A stretch of DNA of 64,000 bases from Microbacterium galbinum (GTDB taxonomy: Bacteria; Actinomycetota; Actinomycetes; Actinomycetales; Microbacteriaceae), in the NCBI RefSeq assembly GCF_023091225.1, contig NZ_JAHWXM010000001.1, positions 744,001 to 808,000 of the forward strand, given 5' to 3'. The notes beneath the pieces were generated by a model, which worked only from the letters and a program-made list of their open reading frames with translations, did no database searches and was not told the origin of the DNA. A program made the position numbers and the translations under genes. Below are positions 1 to 8,351 of this stretch, piece by piece (within the stretch, counting starts at the first letter, position 1; each line of letters opens with the position of its first letter).

Positions 1-302
1 GGGCGACGGACGGAGAAGCGACCCAGGCCGAGATCGATGCGCTGCTGGGGAGGTCGACCGGGAGCATTCCCCTGCCGAAGGGCCTCTCACCCTCCTCTCT
101 GGATCGGGTGACGGCCGCGCTGCGGCGCAGCGGACCGCTCTCGGCGAGCGAGGCTGCGGCCGAGCTGGGGATGTCGCGCGTCGCCGCTCGGAGGTACCTC
201 GAACACCTCGCCGCTGAGGGCCTCGCCGACCGCGGGGCACGCTATGGCGCCCGCGGTCGCCCGGAGACCGAGTACACGTGGCGACGAGGCGACGGAACCT
301 GA
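1..302 (+). CDS. CitB/DpiA-type response regulator, C-terminal end (partial)
   Basis: Only the last 99 or so codons are in the window; the reading frame is open from base 3 and runs to a TGA at 300-302. The visible part has the sequence LPKGLS followed by a winged-helix segment (SASEAAAELGMSRVAARRYLEHL), which is the DNA-binding end typical of response regulators of the citrate/malate (CitB/DcuR/DpiA) family that pair with a membrane histidine kinase. The receiver domain would lie to the left of the window. What it regulates cannot be told from here. The next gene runs in the opposite direction and ends 37 bases away. Confidence 0.72.
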   Translation, partial: ATDGEATQAEIDALLGRSTGSIPLPKGLSPSSLDRVTAALRRSGPLSASEAAAELGMSRVAARRYLEHLAAEGLADRGARYGARGRPETEYTWRRGDGT

Positions 303-339
303 GCCCACGCCTGCACCGGCTGCCGTGCATGCGGGGCGC

Positions 340-1692
340 TCAGCGCGGAAGACGTCCGTGGTGGAGGAGGCCATCCGGGTCGACCCGCTCCCGCACCGCA
401 CGCAGGCGTGCGAGCGCCTCGCCGGTCGCCGCCCCGGCGAGCGTCTGCCCGGGCGTGAGGAAGGTGGGAACCGTGCGCTCGGCGGATGCCGGTGCGACGA
501 TCTCGCGGAAACGCGCAAGGCTCGCATCACCGGGCTGAACCGGAGCGCCCGGGAACAGCGGAGCGAGCGCGTACACGAGCCATCCGGCCGATTCGAGACC
601 GGCGAATCCCGCGCGCCGCGGTGTTGCCAGCGCCCCTCCGAGCATGCGGAACTCGATTCCGATCACCGGCCACTGGTCGTCGTGCCGATGGAACGAGAGG
701 AGCGCATCGATCGTGTCGTCGTCGAGACTGGCCAGCGCCGCCGAGGCACCACGGCTCGGCGTGGGCTCGGTCGGTTCCCCCGATTGTGCAGCGATGGTGA
801 CGGGAGAGGTCTCCCCCACCGCCTCTCGCTGCACGGGCGCGACGCTCCGTAGGCGCTCGAGCAGATCATCGGCCGGGCCCGCGGTCGAGATGAGCTGCAC
901 CGTCACGAAGCTCTTGCCGCGAATCGCTTCGGGCAGCTGCGGCGCGTCGGGCATGCGGGTCGACGTGACCGACGCGTTCAGCGTCGGCGGTGCGACCGGG
1001 GCCAGGTCGCGCACACCGCGGAGGACCGCCTCGGCATCCGCGACGTCGAAGACCAGCGTCGCGCCCCAGACGGCGGGGGCGGGCACCAGATCGATCTCGA
1101 GCGCCGTGACGACGCCGACGACCCCGCCCGCGCCGCGCAGTGCCCACATGAGATCGGGGTCGCTCCCGTCGTCGACGCGCTCGTGGCGCCCGTCGGTGCG
1201 CAGCACCCACGCCGCACGCAGGTTGTCGGACCCGAGACCCGCCGTGCGGCTGAACAGGGAGTGACCGCCGCCGAGCGTGTAACCGGCCACGGTGACGACC
1301 GGGCTGCTCCCCGCCGGAGCGACCCATCCCGAGCCCTCGAGCGCCTCGATAACGCGCCCCCACCGCACCCCGGCACCGACGACGGCGGTCCCCGCAGCCG
1401 TGTCGATGTCGAGCATGTCGAAGTCAGCCATGCGCACCAGGATCGCCCCGGTCACATCGCTCCCCGCCCCGTGACCGCCGGGCTGCACCGCGAGGGGCAT
1501 CCCGGTCTCGCGTGCCGCGACGAGCAGCGCCCGGAGATCGCCGACGTCTCGAGGATTCGCCACCAGCGCGGGGTGCTGATCGATCGAGAGGTTCCACGGC
1601 GCCCGTGCGGCGTCGAAACCGGCATCGTCGGGCAGCAGCATCCGCCCCGCGAACGAACGACGGAGGGCGGCGATTGCTTCGGAGGCTGACAT
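340..1692 (-). CDS. FAD-binding oxidoreductase (PCMH/BBE-type)
   Basis: A 450-residue flavoprotein oxidase or dehydrogenase. The FAD-binding PCMH domain fills the N-terminal half: PGGHG at residues 71-75 holds the His that carries covalent FAD in berberine-bridge-type enzymes, and GYTLGGGHS followed by GLGSDNL is the usual flavin-pocket stretch. The C-terminus (RVDPDGLLHHGRL) matches the family's closing motif in shortened form. The substrate is unknown. The frame is open for 19 more codons upstream, but the ATG at 1692 is chosen because a TACGGT hexamer ends exactly six bases before it, which fits a leaderless transcript. It is followed at 1746 by the end of the FMN reductase gene on the same strand, so the two may be read separately. 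Confidence 0.8.
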   Translation of the reverse strand: MSASEAIAALRRSFAGRMLLPDDAGFDAARAPWNLSIDQHPALVANPRDVGDLRALLVAARETGMPLAVQPGGHGAGSDVTGAILVRMADFDMLDIDTAAGTAVVGAGVRWGRVIEALEGSGWVAPAGSSPVVTVAGYTLGGGHSLFSRTAGLGSDNLRAAWVLRTDGRHERVDDGSDPDLMWALRGAGGVVGVVTALEIDLVPAPAVWGATLVFDVADAEAVLRGVRDLAPVAPPTLNASVTSTRMPDAPQLPEAIRGKSFVTVQLISTAGPADDLLERLRSVAPVQREAVGETSPVTIAAQSGEPTEPTPSRGASAALASLDDDTIDALLSFHRHDDQWPVIGIEFRMLGGALATPRRAGFAGLESAGWLVYALAPLFPGAPVQPGDASLARFREIVAPASAERTVPTFLTPGQTLAGAATGEALARLRAVRERVDPDGLLHHGRLPR

Positions 1693-1698
1693 GACGCC

Positions 1699-1704
1699 AC
1701 CGTA
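1699..1704 (-). promoter_or_regulatory. -10 hexamer TACGGT, leaderless FAD oxidoreductase
   Basis: TACGGT on the minus strand, six bases before the ATG at 1692. Confidence 0.5.
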
Positions 1705-1745
1705 CGATGCCCCACGGACATTGTCGATGGCGTCATGCCCCGCGC

Positions 1746-2390
1746 TCACTCGCCGGCGAGGCCTCCGAGCATGTGCCCGAACGAGCGTCCCTCGCCGAGG
1801 TAGGTCGCGGGGTCGAACGGATCAGTCGCGACCGCCGCCTCCCGGCGAGCGATGACGTCGGCCAGCTCGCGCGCACCCTTCTCGACGCGCTTGGCGAGCG
1901 GGGCGACGTCGTCACCCGCGCCGCCCCAGTCGCTCGAGGCCGCGAAGACGCCGGTCGAGACCGCGTCGGCGTGGAGGTAGGCGAAGAGCGGCCGGATGGC
2001 GTAGTCGATCGCGAGCGAGTGACGGGCCGTGCCCGCATTCGCACCGATGAGCACCGGCTTTCCCGTGAGCGCGTCGGGGTCGAGCACGTCGATGAACGAC
2101 TTGAAGAGTCCCGAGTAGCTCGTCGAGAAGATCGGCGTCACCGCGATGAGGGCGTCCGCCGAGACGACCGTGTTGATCGCGGTCTCGAGGGCGGGAGGAG
2201 CGAACCCCGTGAGCAGGTTGTTCGTGATGTCGTGCGCGTAGTCGCGCAGTTCGATCACGTCGACCGTCGCATCGATCTCGCGAGCGGCGAGTTCTCTCAC
2301 GGTCTCGGCGGCGAGACGATCCGCGAGCATCCGTGTGGACGACGGGTTCGAGAGTCCGGCCGAGACGACGGCGATCCGACGCGTGGTCAT
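1746..2390 (-). CDS. LLM-partnered FMN reductase (CE1759-like)
   Basis: A 214-residue NAD(P)H-dependent FMN reductase of the flavodoxin-like fold. The N-terminus (RRIAVVSAGLSNPSST) is the phosphate-binding loop of this family, and TPIFSTSYSGLFKSFID is its conserved middle motif. The long C-terminal tail (DPATYLGEGRSFGHML) is characteristic of the reductases that occur next to luciferase-like monooxygenases of the CE1758 group. Its ATG (2388-2390) lies one base after the stop of that upstream gene, so the two are translationally linked. It would supply reduced FMN to the monooxygenase. Thirty-three further upstream codons are open but lie inside the partner gene. Confidence 0.87.
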   Translation of the reverse strand: MTTRRIAVVSAGLSNPSSTRMLADRLAAETVRELAAREIDATVDVIELRDYAHDITNNLLTGFAPPALETAINTVVSADALIAVTPIFSTSYSGLFKSFIDVLDPDALTGKPVLIGANAGTARHSLAIDYAIRPLFAYLHADAVSTGVFAASSDWGGAGDDVAPLAKRVEKGARELADVIARREAAVATDPFDPATYLGEGRSFGHMLGGLAGE

Positions 2391-2391
2391 C

Positions 2392-3618
2392 TCACGCCTC
2401 CTTGCGGCCGAGGCCGAACGACGCACCGGCGGGGGCCGGCGTGTCCTGGTAGGGGCTGTCGCCGGTGAGGTTGTCTCCGCGGTTCGCACCCGGGCGGGCC
2501 TGGCGGGTGGGTCCGTCGCCGAACTCCGCCTTCACTCGCGCGGCGTGCGTCGGAGCATCCGGCACCGATTCCGGGCGGTTCTCCGCCAGCTCCTTGCGCA
2601 GGACGGGCACGACCTCGCCACCCAGGATGTCGAGCTGCTCGAGGACGGTCTTGAGCGGGAGACCCGCGTGGTCCATCAGGAACAGCTGACGCTGGTAGTC
2701 GCCGTAGTGGTCGCGCATGCCCGCGTAGCGGTCGATGACCTGCTGCGGCGATCCGACCGTGAGCGGCGTCATCTCGGTGAAGTCCTCCATGCTCGGACCG
2801 TGACCGTAGACCGGTGCATTGTCGAAGTAGGGGCGGAACTGGTTCACCGCGTCCTGCGACTTGGCCGCCATGAAGACCTGTCCGCCGAGACCGACGATCG
2901 CCTGCTCGGGCGTGCCGTGGCCGTAGTGGGCGTAGCGCTGGCGGTACAGCTCGATCAGGCGCTGGTAGTGCTCCTTGGGCCAGAAGATGTTGTTCGCGAA
3001 GAAGCCGTCGCCGTAGTACGCGGCCTGCTCGGCGATCTCCGGCGTGCGGATCGATCCGTGCCACACGAACGGCGCGATGCCGTCGAGCGGGCGCGGGGTG
3101 GAGGTGAAGCCCTGCAGCGGCGTGCGGAACTTGCCCTCCCAGTCGACGACGTCCTCGCGCCACAGCTTGTGCAGCAGCGCGTAGTTCTCGATCGCGAGGG
3201 GCAGACCCTGGCGGATGTCCTGGCCGAACCAGGGGTAGACGGGGCCGGTGTTACCGCGCCCGAGCATGAGGTCCATCCGACCGTCGGACACGTGCTGGAG
3301 CATCGCGTACTCCTCGGCGATGCGCACGGGGTCATTGGTCGTGATGAGCGTCGTCGAGGTGGAGACGATGAGACGCTCGGTCTGCGCCGCGAGGGCGGCG
3401 AGGAAGGTGGTGGGGCTGGACGACCAGAACGGAGGGTTGTGGTGCTCGCCGACGGCGAAGACGTCGAGGCCGACCTCTTCGGCGTGCTTCGCGATCGCCA
3501 GCGTCGCCTTGATGCGCTCCTGCTCGCTCGGCGTCACTCCGGTGGTGGGGTCGCGCGTGATGTCGCTCACCGACATGATGCCGAACTGCATCGCGGGTGC
3601 CCCTGACTGCTCGCTCAT
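2392..3618 (-). CDS. Luciferase-like FMN-dependent monooxygenase (CE1758-like)
   Basis: A 408-residue TIM-barrel flavin monooxygenase of the bacterial luciferase superfamily. Family features include MQFGIMSVSDITRDPTTG near the start, VGEHHNPPFWSSSP around residue 50, and the GRMDLMLGRGN segment that contacts the flavin. The true start is the ATG at 3618, preceded by GGAGAGAAA; the 17 extra open codons upstream lack a ribosome site. It forms a two-gene operon with the FMN reductase. A good sigma70-like promoter (TTGACT, 18-base spacer, TAGAAC) lies upstream with a 12-bp inverted repeat between the two hexamers, so repression by a MarR-like protein is plausible. The substrate is unknown. Confidence 0.88.
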   Translation of the reverse strand: MSEQSGAPAMQFGIMSVSDITRDPTTGVTPSEQERIKATLAIAKHAEEVGLDVFAVGEHHNPPFWSSSPTTFLAALAAQTERLIVSTSTTLITTNDPVRIAEEYAMLQHVSDGRMDLMLGRGNTGPVYPWFGQDIRQGLPLAIENYALLHKLWREDVVDWEGKFRTPLQGFTSTPRPLDGIAPFVWHGSIRTPEIAEQAAYYGDGFFANNIFWPKEHYQRLIELYRQRYAHYGHGTPEQAIVGLGGQVFMAAKSQDAVNQFRPYFDNAPVYGHGPSMEDFTEMTPLTVGSPQQVIDRYAGMRDHYGDYQRQLFLMDHAGLPLKTVLEQLDILGGEVVPVLRKELAENRPESVPDAPTHAARVKAEFGDGPTRQARPGANRGDNLTGDSPYQDTPAPAGASFGLGRKEA

Positions 3619-3658
3619 GATTTCTCTCCAACTTCTCCGAACCCGATGATTGCACCCG

Positions 3659-3688
3659 GTTCTATTCACTTGAATGTATATGAGTCAA
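3659..3688 (-). promoter_or_regulatory. Promoter of the monooxygenase/FMN reductase operon
   Basis: On the minus strand TTGACT (3683-3688) is followed after 18 bases by TAGAAC (3659-3664), 40 bases before the gene's start codon. Confidence 0.55.
3664..3675. promoter_or_regulatory. Operator-like inverted repeat ATTCA-CT-TGAAT
   Basis: A perfect 5-bp-arm palindrome sits between the -35 and -10 hexamers of the monooxygenase operon. Its core ATTC-N4-GAAT recurs in front of the YceI gene at 13843-13854. That placement is right for a repressor site; the binding protein is not identified. Confidence 0.5.
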
Positions 3689-3717
3689 CGCGATCGCACC
3701 AACTTTATTCCCGGCGG

Positions 3718-3723
3718 TAGCCT
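3718..3723 (+). promoter_or_regulatory. -10 hexamer TAGCCT, leaderless acyltransferase
   Basis: TAGCCT followed by six bases and the ATG at 3730; no Shine-Dalgarno sequence fits in between. Confidence 0.55.
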
Positions 3724-3729
3724 CGGAGC

Positions 3730-4866
3730 ATGAGCACCACCGGAGCGGACTCCACACCGCCGGCGACAGGAACCACTCCGCGCCCCCGACGCCGCGTCCC
3801 GTTCTGGGACAACGCACGCTACGCCTGCATCGTGCTGGTGGTGCTGGGCCACGCGATCCAGCGTCTCATCTACGACTCCGACATCGCGTTCGCCTTCTAC
3901 CTCGCCCTCTACGCCTTCCACATGCCGGCGTTCGCGATCATCTCGGGATACTTCTCGAAGTCGGGCTCGCCGACCAAGACGCAGATGGCTCGAGTGATCA
4001 CCGACATCCTCCTGCCGTACATCATCTTCGAGACGCTCTGGACGCTCACGAAGTGGCTCGTCGAGGGCCAGGCGAACCCCAACCCGACGCAGCCGTCCTG
4101 GACGCTCTGGTTCCTCCTCGCTCTCGGGATCTTCCGCCTCGTCCTCCCCTACCTCGCGCTGCTGCGCTGGCCGCTGCTCTGGACCGTCGCGATCTCGATC
4201 GGCGTGGGCTACCTCCCCAACATCGACAGCACCTTCTCGCTCTCGCGCACGCTCGGCCTTCTGCCCTTCTTCACCCTCGGCTGGTGGCTGCGCGAACGGG
4301 ACGTCGTGGCCCGACTGCGCCTGCTCGACTTCCGCCCGTGGTGGATCCGGGTCGTCGCGGTCGCCGTGCTCGCGGGCACCGGGTGGGCGGCCTGGAACTG
4401 GCTCCCGTTCTGGCAGGAGTTCGATCTGCGCCACTGGCTCTTCTACGAGGACTCCTACGCCGACCTCGGGCTCGGCGGCGAGCAGTGGTGGGCCGGCGGT
4501 GTGCGCATCGCGCTGATGCTGCTCGCGGTGCTGCTGTGCGCGGCGTTCTTCGCGCTGATCCCCCGCGGCACGTACTGGTGGACCACGTTCGGCCAGTACA
4601 CGATGTACGTCTTCCTCCTGCACTCCTTCGTCCTCTACCCGTTCCGCGAGTCCGGCATCCTGCGCGACCTCGAACCCACCTGGATCTGGCTGCCGCTCGT
4701 CACACTGCTCTCGGTCGTCGTCGCGCTCGCGCTGGCCACGAAGCCCGTCCGGCGGGTGTTCCGCCCCCTCGTCGAACCGCGACCGAAGTGGCTCTTCCGC
4801 GACCCCGAGCTGACCTCCCGCGAGGGACGGCGCAACGACCCGACCGGCTCGCGACGGCCGCGATAG
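3730..4866 (+). CDS. Acyltransferase-3/OpgC-like integral membrane protein
   Basis: A 378-residue membrane protein of the acyltransferase-3 type, which moves acyl groups onto exported or surface carbohydrates. After a polar, Pro/Arg-rich leader, VPFWDNARYACIVLVVLGHAIQ (about residues 23-44) holds the family's N-terminal motif with the invariant His. FHMPAFAIISGYF follows as the second conserved membrane turn. About ten hydrophobic segments are visible, and the tail is basic and cytoplasmic. The nearly contiguous serine hydrolase downstream (10-base gap) suggests a pair acting at the cell envelope. The acceptor is unknown. Confidence 0.82.
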   Translation: MSTTGADSTPPATGTTPRPRRRVPFWDNARYACIVLVVLGHAIQRLIYDSDIAFAFYLALYAFHMPAFAIISGYFSKSGSPTKTQMARVITDILLPYIIFETLWTLTKWLVEGQANPNPTQPSWTLWFLLALGIFRLVLPYLALLRWPLLWTVAISIGVGYLPNIDSTFSLSRTLGLLPFFTLGWWLRERDVVARLRLLDFRPWWIRVVAVAVLAGTGWAAWNWLPFWQEFDLRHWLFYEDSYADLGLGGEQWWAGGVRIALMLLAVLLCAAFFALIPRGTYWWTTFGQYTMYVFLLHSFVLYPFRESGILRDLEPTWIWLPLVTLLSVVVALALATKPVRRVFRPLVEPRPKWLFRDPELTSREGRRNDPTGSRRPR

Positions 4867-4869
4867 CCT
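4864..4869 (+). promoter_or_regulatory. -10 hexamer TAGCCT before the serine hydrolase
   Basis: TAGCCT lies seven bases before the GTG at 4877 and overlaps the acyltransferase stop codon, giving the second gene its own possible promoter. Confidence 0.4.
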
Positions 4870-4876
4870 GGACGAC

Positions 4877-5740
4877 GTGACCCGAGCCTCGACCCTCCGC
4901 GACCGCATCGTCGATGAGATCGAGACCGACGGGTTCGGCGCCCTCGGTCTGCACGTCCTCATCGGCGACGAGACCGCCGAGCATCGTTGGGCGCCCGACG
5001 AGCGGATCGACATCCAGTCGGTCGCCAAGGGCGTGTGCGTGCTCGCCGCAGGCATCGCCGCCGACGAAGGGTTGATCTCCGTCGACGAACCCGTGGCGGC
5101 CTCCCTTCCCGGATGGGAGCTCGGCGCCGGGGTCGAGGAGGTCACGCTGCGCGACCTGCTCACCATGTCGAGCGGAATCGATCTCCCGTGGTCGGAGACG
5201 ATGATGACGGACTGGCCCGACCTCGCGGCGGAGTTCCTCCGCCGACCGACGCCCGGACGCACCTTCCAGTACTCGAACGCGAGCACGTACACGGCGATGC
5301 GCGTGCTCGCCGAGCACGTGGGCGACGTGCACGCCTACCTCGAACCGCGCCTGTTCGCGCCGCTCGGCATCATCGACACGGAGTGGGAGCGCTGCCCGAA
5401 CGGCCGAATCGTCGCGGGTGGCGGACTCTTCCTGCGCACCGAGGAGATGGCCCGGATCGGACGCCTCATCCGAGATCGTGGAGAGTGGCAGGGGCACCGC
5501 CTGATCGACGCGCACTGGATCGACCGGATGCATTCCGAGTGGCTCGCGTGCGGCCAGAACCCCGGCTACGAGAGGTACGCGCTGGCCGGGTGGGACGGGC
5601 CGGGCGCGGGATGGCGCCTGCACGGCGCCTACGGGCAGCTGGTGATCTTCGCCGGCGACGCCGTCGTCACGATCACCGCCCAGGACCATTTCGGGGCGGA
5701 TGCCGCCACCGCCGCGATCATGCGCATGATCGCGGAGTGA
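4877..5740 (+). CDS. Serine hydrolase, beta-lactamase/PBP-like
   Basis: A 287-residue penicillin-recognising serine hydrolase. All three family motifs are visible: SxxK as SVAK (Ser48, Lys51), YxN as YSN (132-134), and a C-terminal HGA in place of KTG (RLHGAYGQL), as in class C-like esterases and peptidases. No signal peptide is present, so it is predicted cytoplasmic, or exported by another route. It starts with GTG ten bases after the acyltransferase gene. Function may be D-aminopeptidase, esterase or similar; the sequence does not decide. The downstream gene is convergent, with 30 bases between stops. Confidence 0.83.
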   Translation: MTRASTLRDRIVDEIETDGFGALGLHVLIGDETAEHRWAPDERIDIQSVAKGVCVLAAGIAADEGLISVDEPVAASLPGWELGAGVEEVTLRDLLTMSSGIDLPWSETMMTDWPDLAAEFLRRPTPGRTFQYSNASTYTAMRVLAEHVGDVHAYLEPRLFAPLGIIDTEWERCPNGRIVAGGGLFLRTEEMARIGRLIRDRGEWQGHRLIDAHWIDRMHSEWLACGQNPGYERYALAGWDGPGAGWRLHGAYGQLVIFAGDAVVTITAQDHFGADAATAAIMRMIAE

Positions 5741-5770
5741 CCCGCTCCGCCGCCCGCGCCCGGCGGCGGA

Positions 5771-7084
5771 TCAGGCGAAGAGTTCCGCCCCGATGTACGA
5801 CCCCGCGGTCGCCCCGCGTGGGATCGCCCAGACCCCCGAGCCGACGTGGCGCAGGTACTCGTTCATGAGGTCGGTCGACAGCCGGCGCTGCAGCGTGATG
5901 AACTGCGCGGGGTCGCGCTGGTACGACAGGAAGAAGAGCCCGGCGTCCAGCCGCCCGAGGTCGTTGTTCCCGTCGACGTAGTTGTACCCGCGCCGCAGGA
6001 TACGGATGCCGTCGTTCTGGTCGGGGTGGGCGAGCCGCACGTGCGCGCTGGCGTCGATCGCGGATCCGGAGAAGTCGGGCTCGGTGAGTTCGGTGCCCCC
6101 GGAGAGCGGCGCACCCTCCCCCTTGTCCCGTCCGATGATCGTGTCCTGCTCCGACAGCCGCACGCGATCCCAGGTCTCGATGAGCATCGCGATCTTGCGG
6201 GCGACGAGGTAGGACCCGCCCGCCATCCAGGCCGGTTCGTCGGAGTCCGCGACCCAGACGTGGGCGTCGAGCGCGGCGGTGTCGTCGGCGAGGATGTTCG
6301 CGGTGCCGTCCTTGAACCCGAAGAGATTGCGCGGAGTGGCTTGCGCCGCGGTGGTGCGCGAGGTCTTGCCGAAGCCCAGTTGCGACCAGCGCAGACGCGC
6401 GCGGCCGAAGGCGATGCGGCTGAGGTTGCGGATGGCGTGCACGGCCACCTGGGGATCGTCGGCGCAGGCCTGGATGCAGAGGTCTCCGTGCGAGGCCTGC
6501 GGGTCGAGGTCGTCGCCGAGGAAGGCGGGAAGCCGCACGAGAGCGGCGGGACGGGACGCGGCGATCCCGTACCGGTCGCCGTCTTCGTTCTCGAACAGAC
6601 CGGGACCGAAGCCGATCGTGATCGTGAGCCCGGAAGCAGGGAGGCCCTGCGCCTCGCCGGTATCGTCCGGCGGCTCTTCCGCCGACCCGCCGACCGCTCC
6701 CGTCGCGCTGACGTCGAGGCCCTGGGTCATGCGCGATGCCGCGTACGTCCAGTCCTGCAGGAGTGAGACGAGATCGTCGCGATCCGTGCGCGGCATCATG
6801 TCGAACGACGCGAAATGCAGGTGATCCTGCACAGGCGTCGTGATCCCCGCCTGATGCTCCCCGAAGAAGTCATAGGCGGCGAGGGCGTCCTCGGCGGCCC
6901 GTGCGCGCCCGAGGGCGACGCCGCCGGACAGCCCGGCGCCCGCACCGACGGCCAGGCCCGCGACTCCCCCGCCGATCGCCAGGCCGAGCAGGCCCCGGCG
7001 GCTGAGGCCGGTCGGAGCGGATGCCGCGGCCACCGCCTCGCCGGAGGACGAGTCGGCCGCGGCATCCGCTCCTGTGTCGTTCAC
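5771..7084 (-). CDS. efeB: EfeB, Tat-exported Dyp-type haem peroxidase
   Basis: A 437-residue dye-decolourising peroxidase that forms the third part of the EfeUOB ferrous/ferric iron importer. A twin-arginine signal (SRRGLLG at 28-33, then a Gly/Ala-rich hydrophobic run) sends it folded across the membrane. The Dyp signature GxxDG is present as GFKDG, and the haem-ligand region HVRLAHP with ILRRGYNY follows near the end. It starts at GTG 7084 with GGAAGGG upstream; the longer open frame has no better start. It lies 34 bases after efeO and closes the operon. In this family it oxidises Fe(II) or takes iron from haem. Confidence 0.88.
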   Translation of the reverse strand: MNDTGADAAADSSSGEAVAAASAPTGLSRRGLLGLAIGGGVAGLAVGAGAGLSGGVALGRARAAEDALAAYDFFGEHQAGITTPVQDHLHFASFDMMPRTDRDDLVSLLQDWTYAASRMTQGLDVSATGAVGGSAEEPPDDTGEAQGLPASGLTITIGFGPGLFENEDGDRYGIAASRPAALVRLPAFLGDDLDPQASHGDLCIQACADDPQVAVHAIRNLSRIAFGRARLRWSQLGFGKTSRTTAAQATPRNLFGFKDGTANILADDTAALDAHVWVADSDEPAWMAGGSYLVARKIAMLIETWDRVRLSEQDTIIGRDKGEGAPLSGGTELTEPDFSGSAIDASAHVRLAHPDQNDGIRILRRGYNYVDGNNDLGRLDAGLFFLSYQRDPAQFITLQRRLSTDLMNEYLRHVGSGVWAIPRGATAGSYIGAELFA

Positions 7085-7118
7085 GTGCGTGATCGTACCC
7101 TTCCGTCGATCCCGGTGC

Positions 7119-8351
7119 TCAGTCGAGAACCGTGCCGGTGAGCTGCGAGAGCGGCTCGGCGAGCGCGTTGATGAGGTCGGTGAATTCGCGCTTGTCGGCA
7201 TCCGTGAGTTCGGAGTACCCGACGAAGCCGTCGGTCAGCGAGCCGTGCGCCGCGAGCGATTCCTCGAGCGCCGCGTAGCCGGACTCGATCTCCGCGACGA
7301 GCGCGGCCCCGTCGTCGCCCTGCGCCTCGGCGAAGTCCTGCACCAGCGAGAACGCCATCTTCGATCCCTCGACGTTCGCGGCGAAGTCGTAGAGGTCGGT
7401 GCCCGACCACCAGTCCTCCTCGCCGGAGATCTTGCCCGTCGCGACCTCGTCGAGCAGCGCGATGGCGCCGTTGGAGATTCCGCCGATCCCCTGATCGTCG
7501 AGCGTCTCGGTGAAGTCGTCGGAGTGCACGTAGTCGTACAGCTCCTGCACGTCGGCGAGCAGCAGGTCGCCGAAGTCGGCGCGCTCCTCGGTCGTCGACG
7601 GCGCCCAATCCTGCCAGGCCGGCGTCTCGCCGTCCGCGTTCAACGCGTCCTGCGCGGGAACCCAGAGGTCCTTCTCGATGCGGTGGAAGCCCGTCCAGTC
7701 GAGCCCCTCGGCCACGGCGTCGACTTCGCGGTAGTCGATGCGCGGGTCGAGGTCGCCCAGCGCCTCGGCGACCGGCTCGATGCGCTCGTAGAAGGCGCGC
7801 GTGAGGGGGAAAAGGCTCCGAGCGGTGTCGTCATCGCCCGCCTCGTATGCTGCGACGAGGTCCTCGACCGCAGGAACGAGCTGGCCGACCTGGTCCTTCA
7901 CGAAGGCGGCGTAGAGGTCGACGGCCTGCTGCTTCTGCTCGGCGTCGGGACCGTCGACCGTGACGCGCTCACCGGTGACGGTGAACGGCGACTTGCCGAC
8001 GCCCTCGCCGATCATCCCCGGCTTGCAGAGCGTGAAGTAGTCGCCCGGCTGAGCCACGACGGTCAGGGTGCGCGAGGCGGAGGGCGCGATGTTCTCGACC
8101 TCGCCGACGATTCGCAGCCCGTCGTCGGCGAGCAGATAGAACTCCGAGACCTGACCGCTGTCGTTGGTGACCTCGAACGTCAGGGTGCCGCTCTCGGCCG
8201 AGGTGCCCGATACCGAGCATGCGCTGTCGGTCGATGAGACGTCGAAGGCCGCGCCGGCGGTGACATCGCTCTTCGCGACGCAGCCGCTGAGCACGAGCGC
8301 GGCCGCGCCCGTCGCGGCGACGGCGCCGAGGATCCGGTGGGAGGTGGTCAT
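7119..8351 (-). CDS. efeO: EfeO, iron-binding lipoprotein
   Basis: A 410-residue extracytoplasmic iron-binding component. The N-terminus carries a signal peptide ending in the lipobox LSGC with Cys24, so it is a lipoprotein on the outer face of the membrane. A cupredoxin-like domain follows (to about residue 130), then the M75 imelysin-like domain with the HxxE metal motif as HRIE around residue 222. The ATG overlaps the efeU stop codon by four bases (ATGA) and is preceded by AAGGAG, so the two are translationally coupled. It passes iron to the EfeU permease. Confidence 0.92.
   Translation of the reverse strand: MTTSHRILGAVAATGAAALVLSGCVAKSDVTAGAAFDVSSTDSACSVSGTSAESGTLTFEVTNDSGQVSEFYLLADDGLRIVGEVENIAPSASRTLTVVAQPGDYFTLCKPGMIGEGVGKSPFTVTGERVTVDGPDAEQKQQAVDLYAAFVKDQVGQLVPAVEDLVAAYEAGDDDTARSLFPLTRAFYERIEPVAEALGDLDPRIDYREVDAVAEGLDWTGFHRIEKDLWVPAQDALNADGETPAWQDWAPSTTEERADFGDLLLADVQELYDYVHSDDFTETLDDQGIGGISNGAIALLDEVATGKISGEEDWWSGTDLYDFAANVEGSKMAFSLVQDFAEAQGDDGAALVAEIESGYAALEESLAAHGSLTDGFVGYSELTDADKREFTDLINALAEPLSQLTGTVLD

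Noticed and set aside
3685..5292. A 535-codon minus-strand frame opposite the acyltransferase and serine hydrolase
   Set aside because: Low-complexity Glu/Arg-rich translation without domains; the plus-strand genes show clear motifs and promoters.
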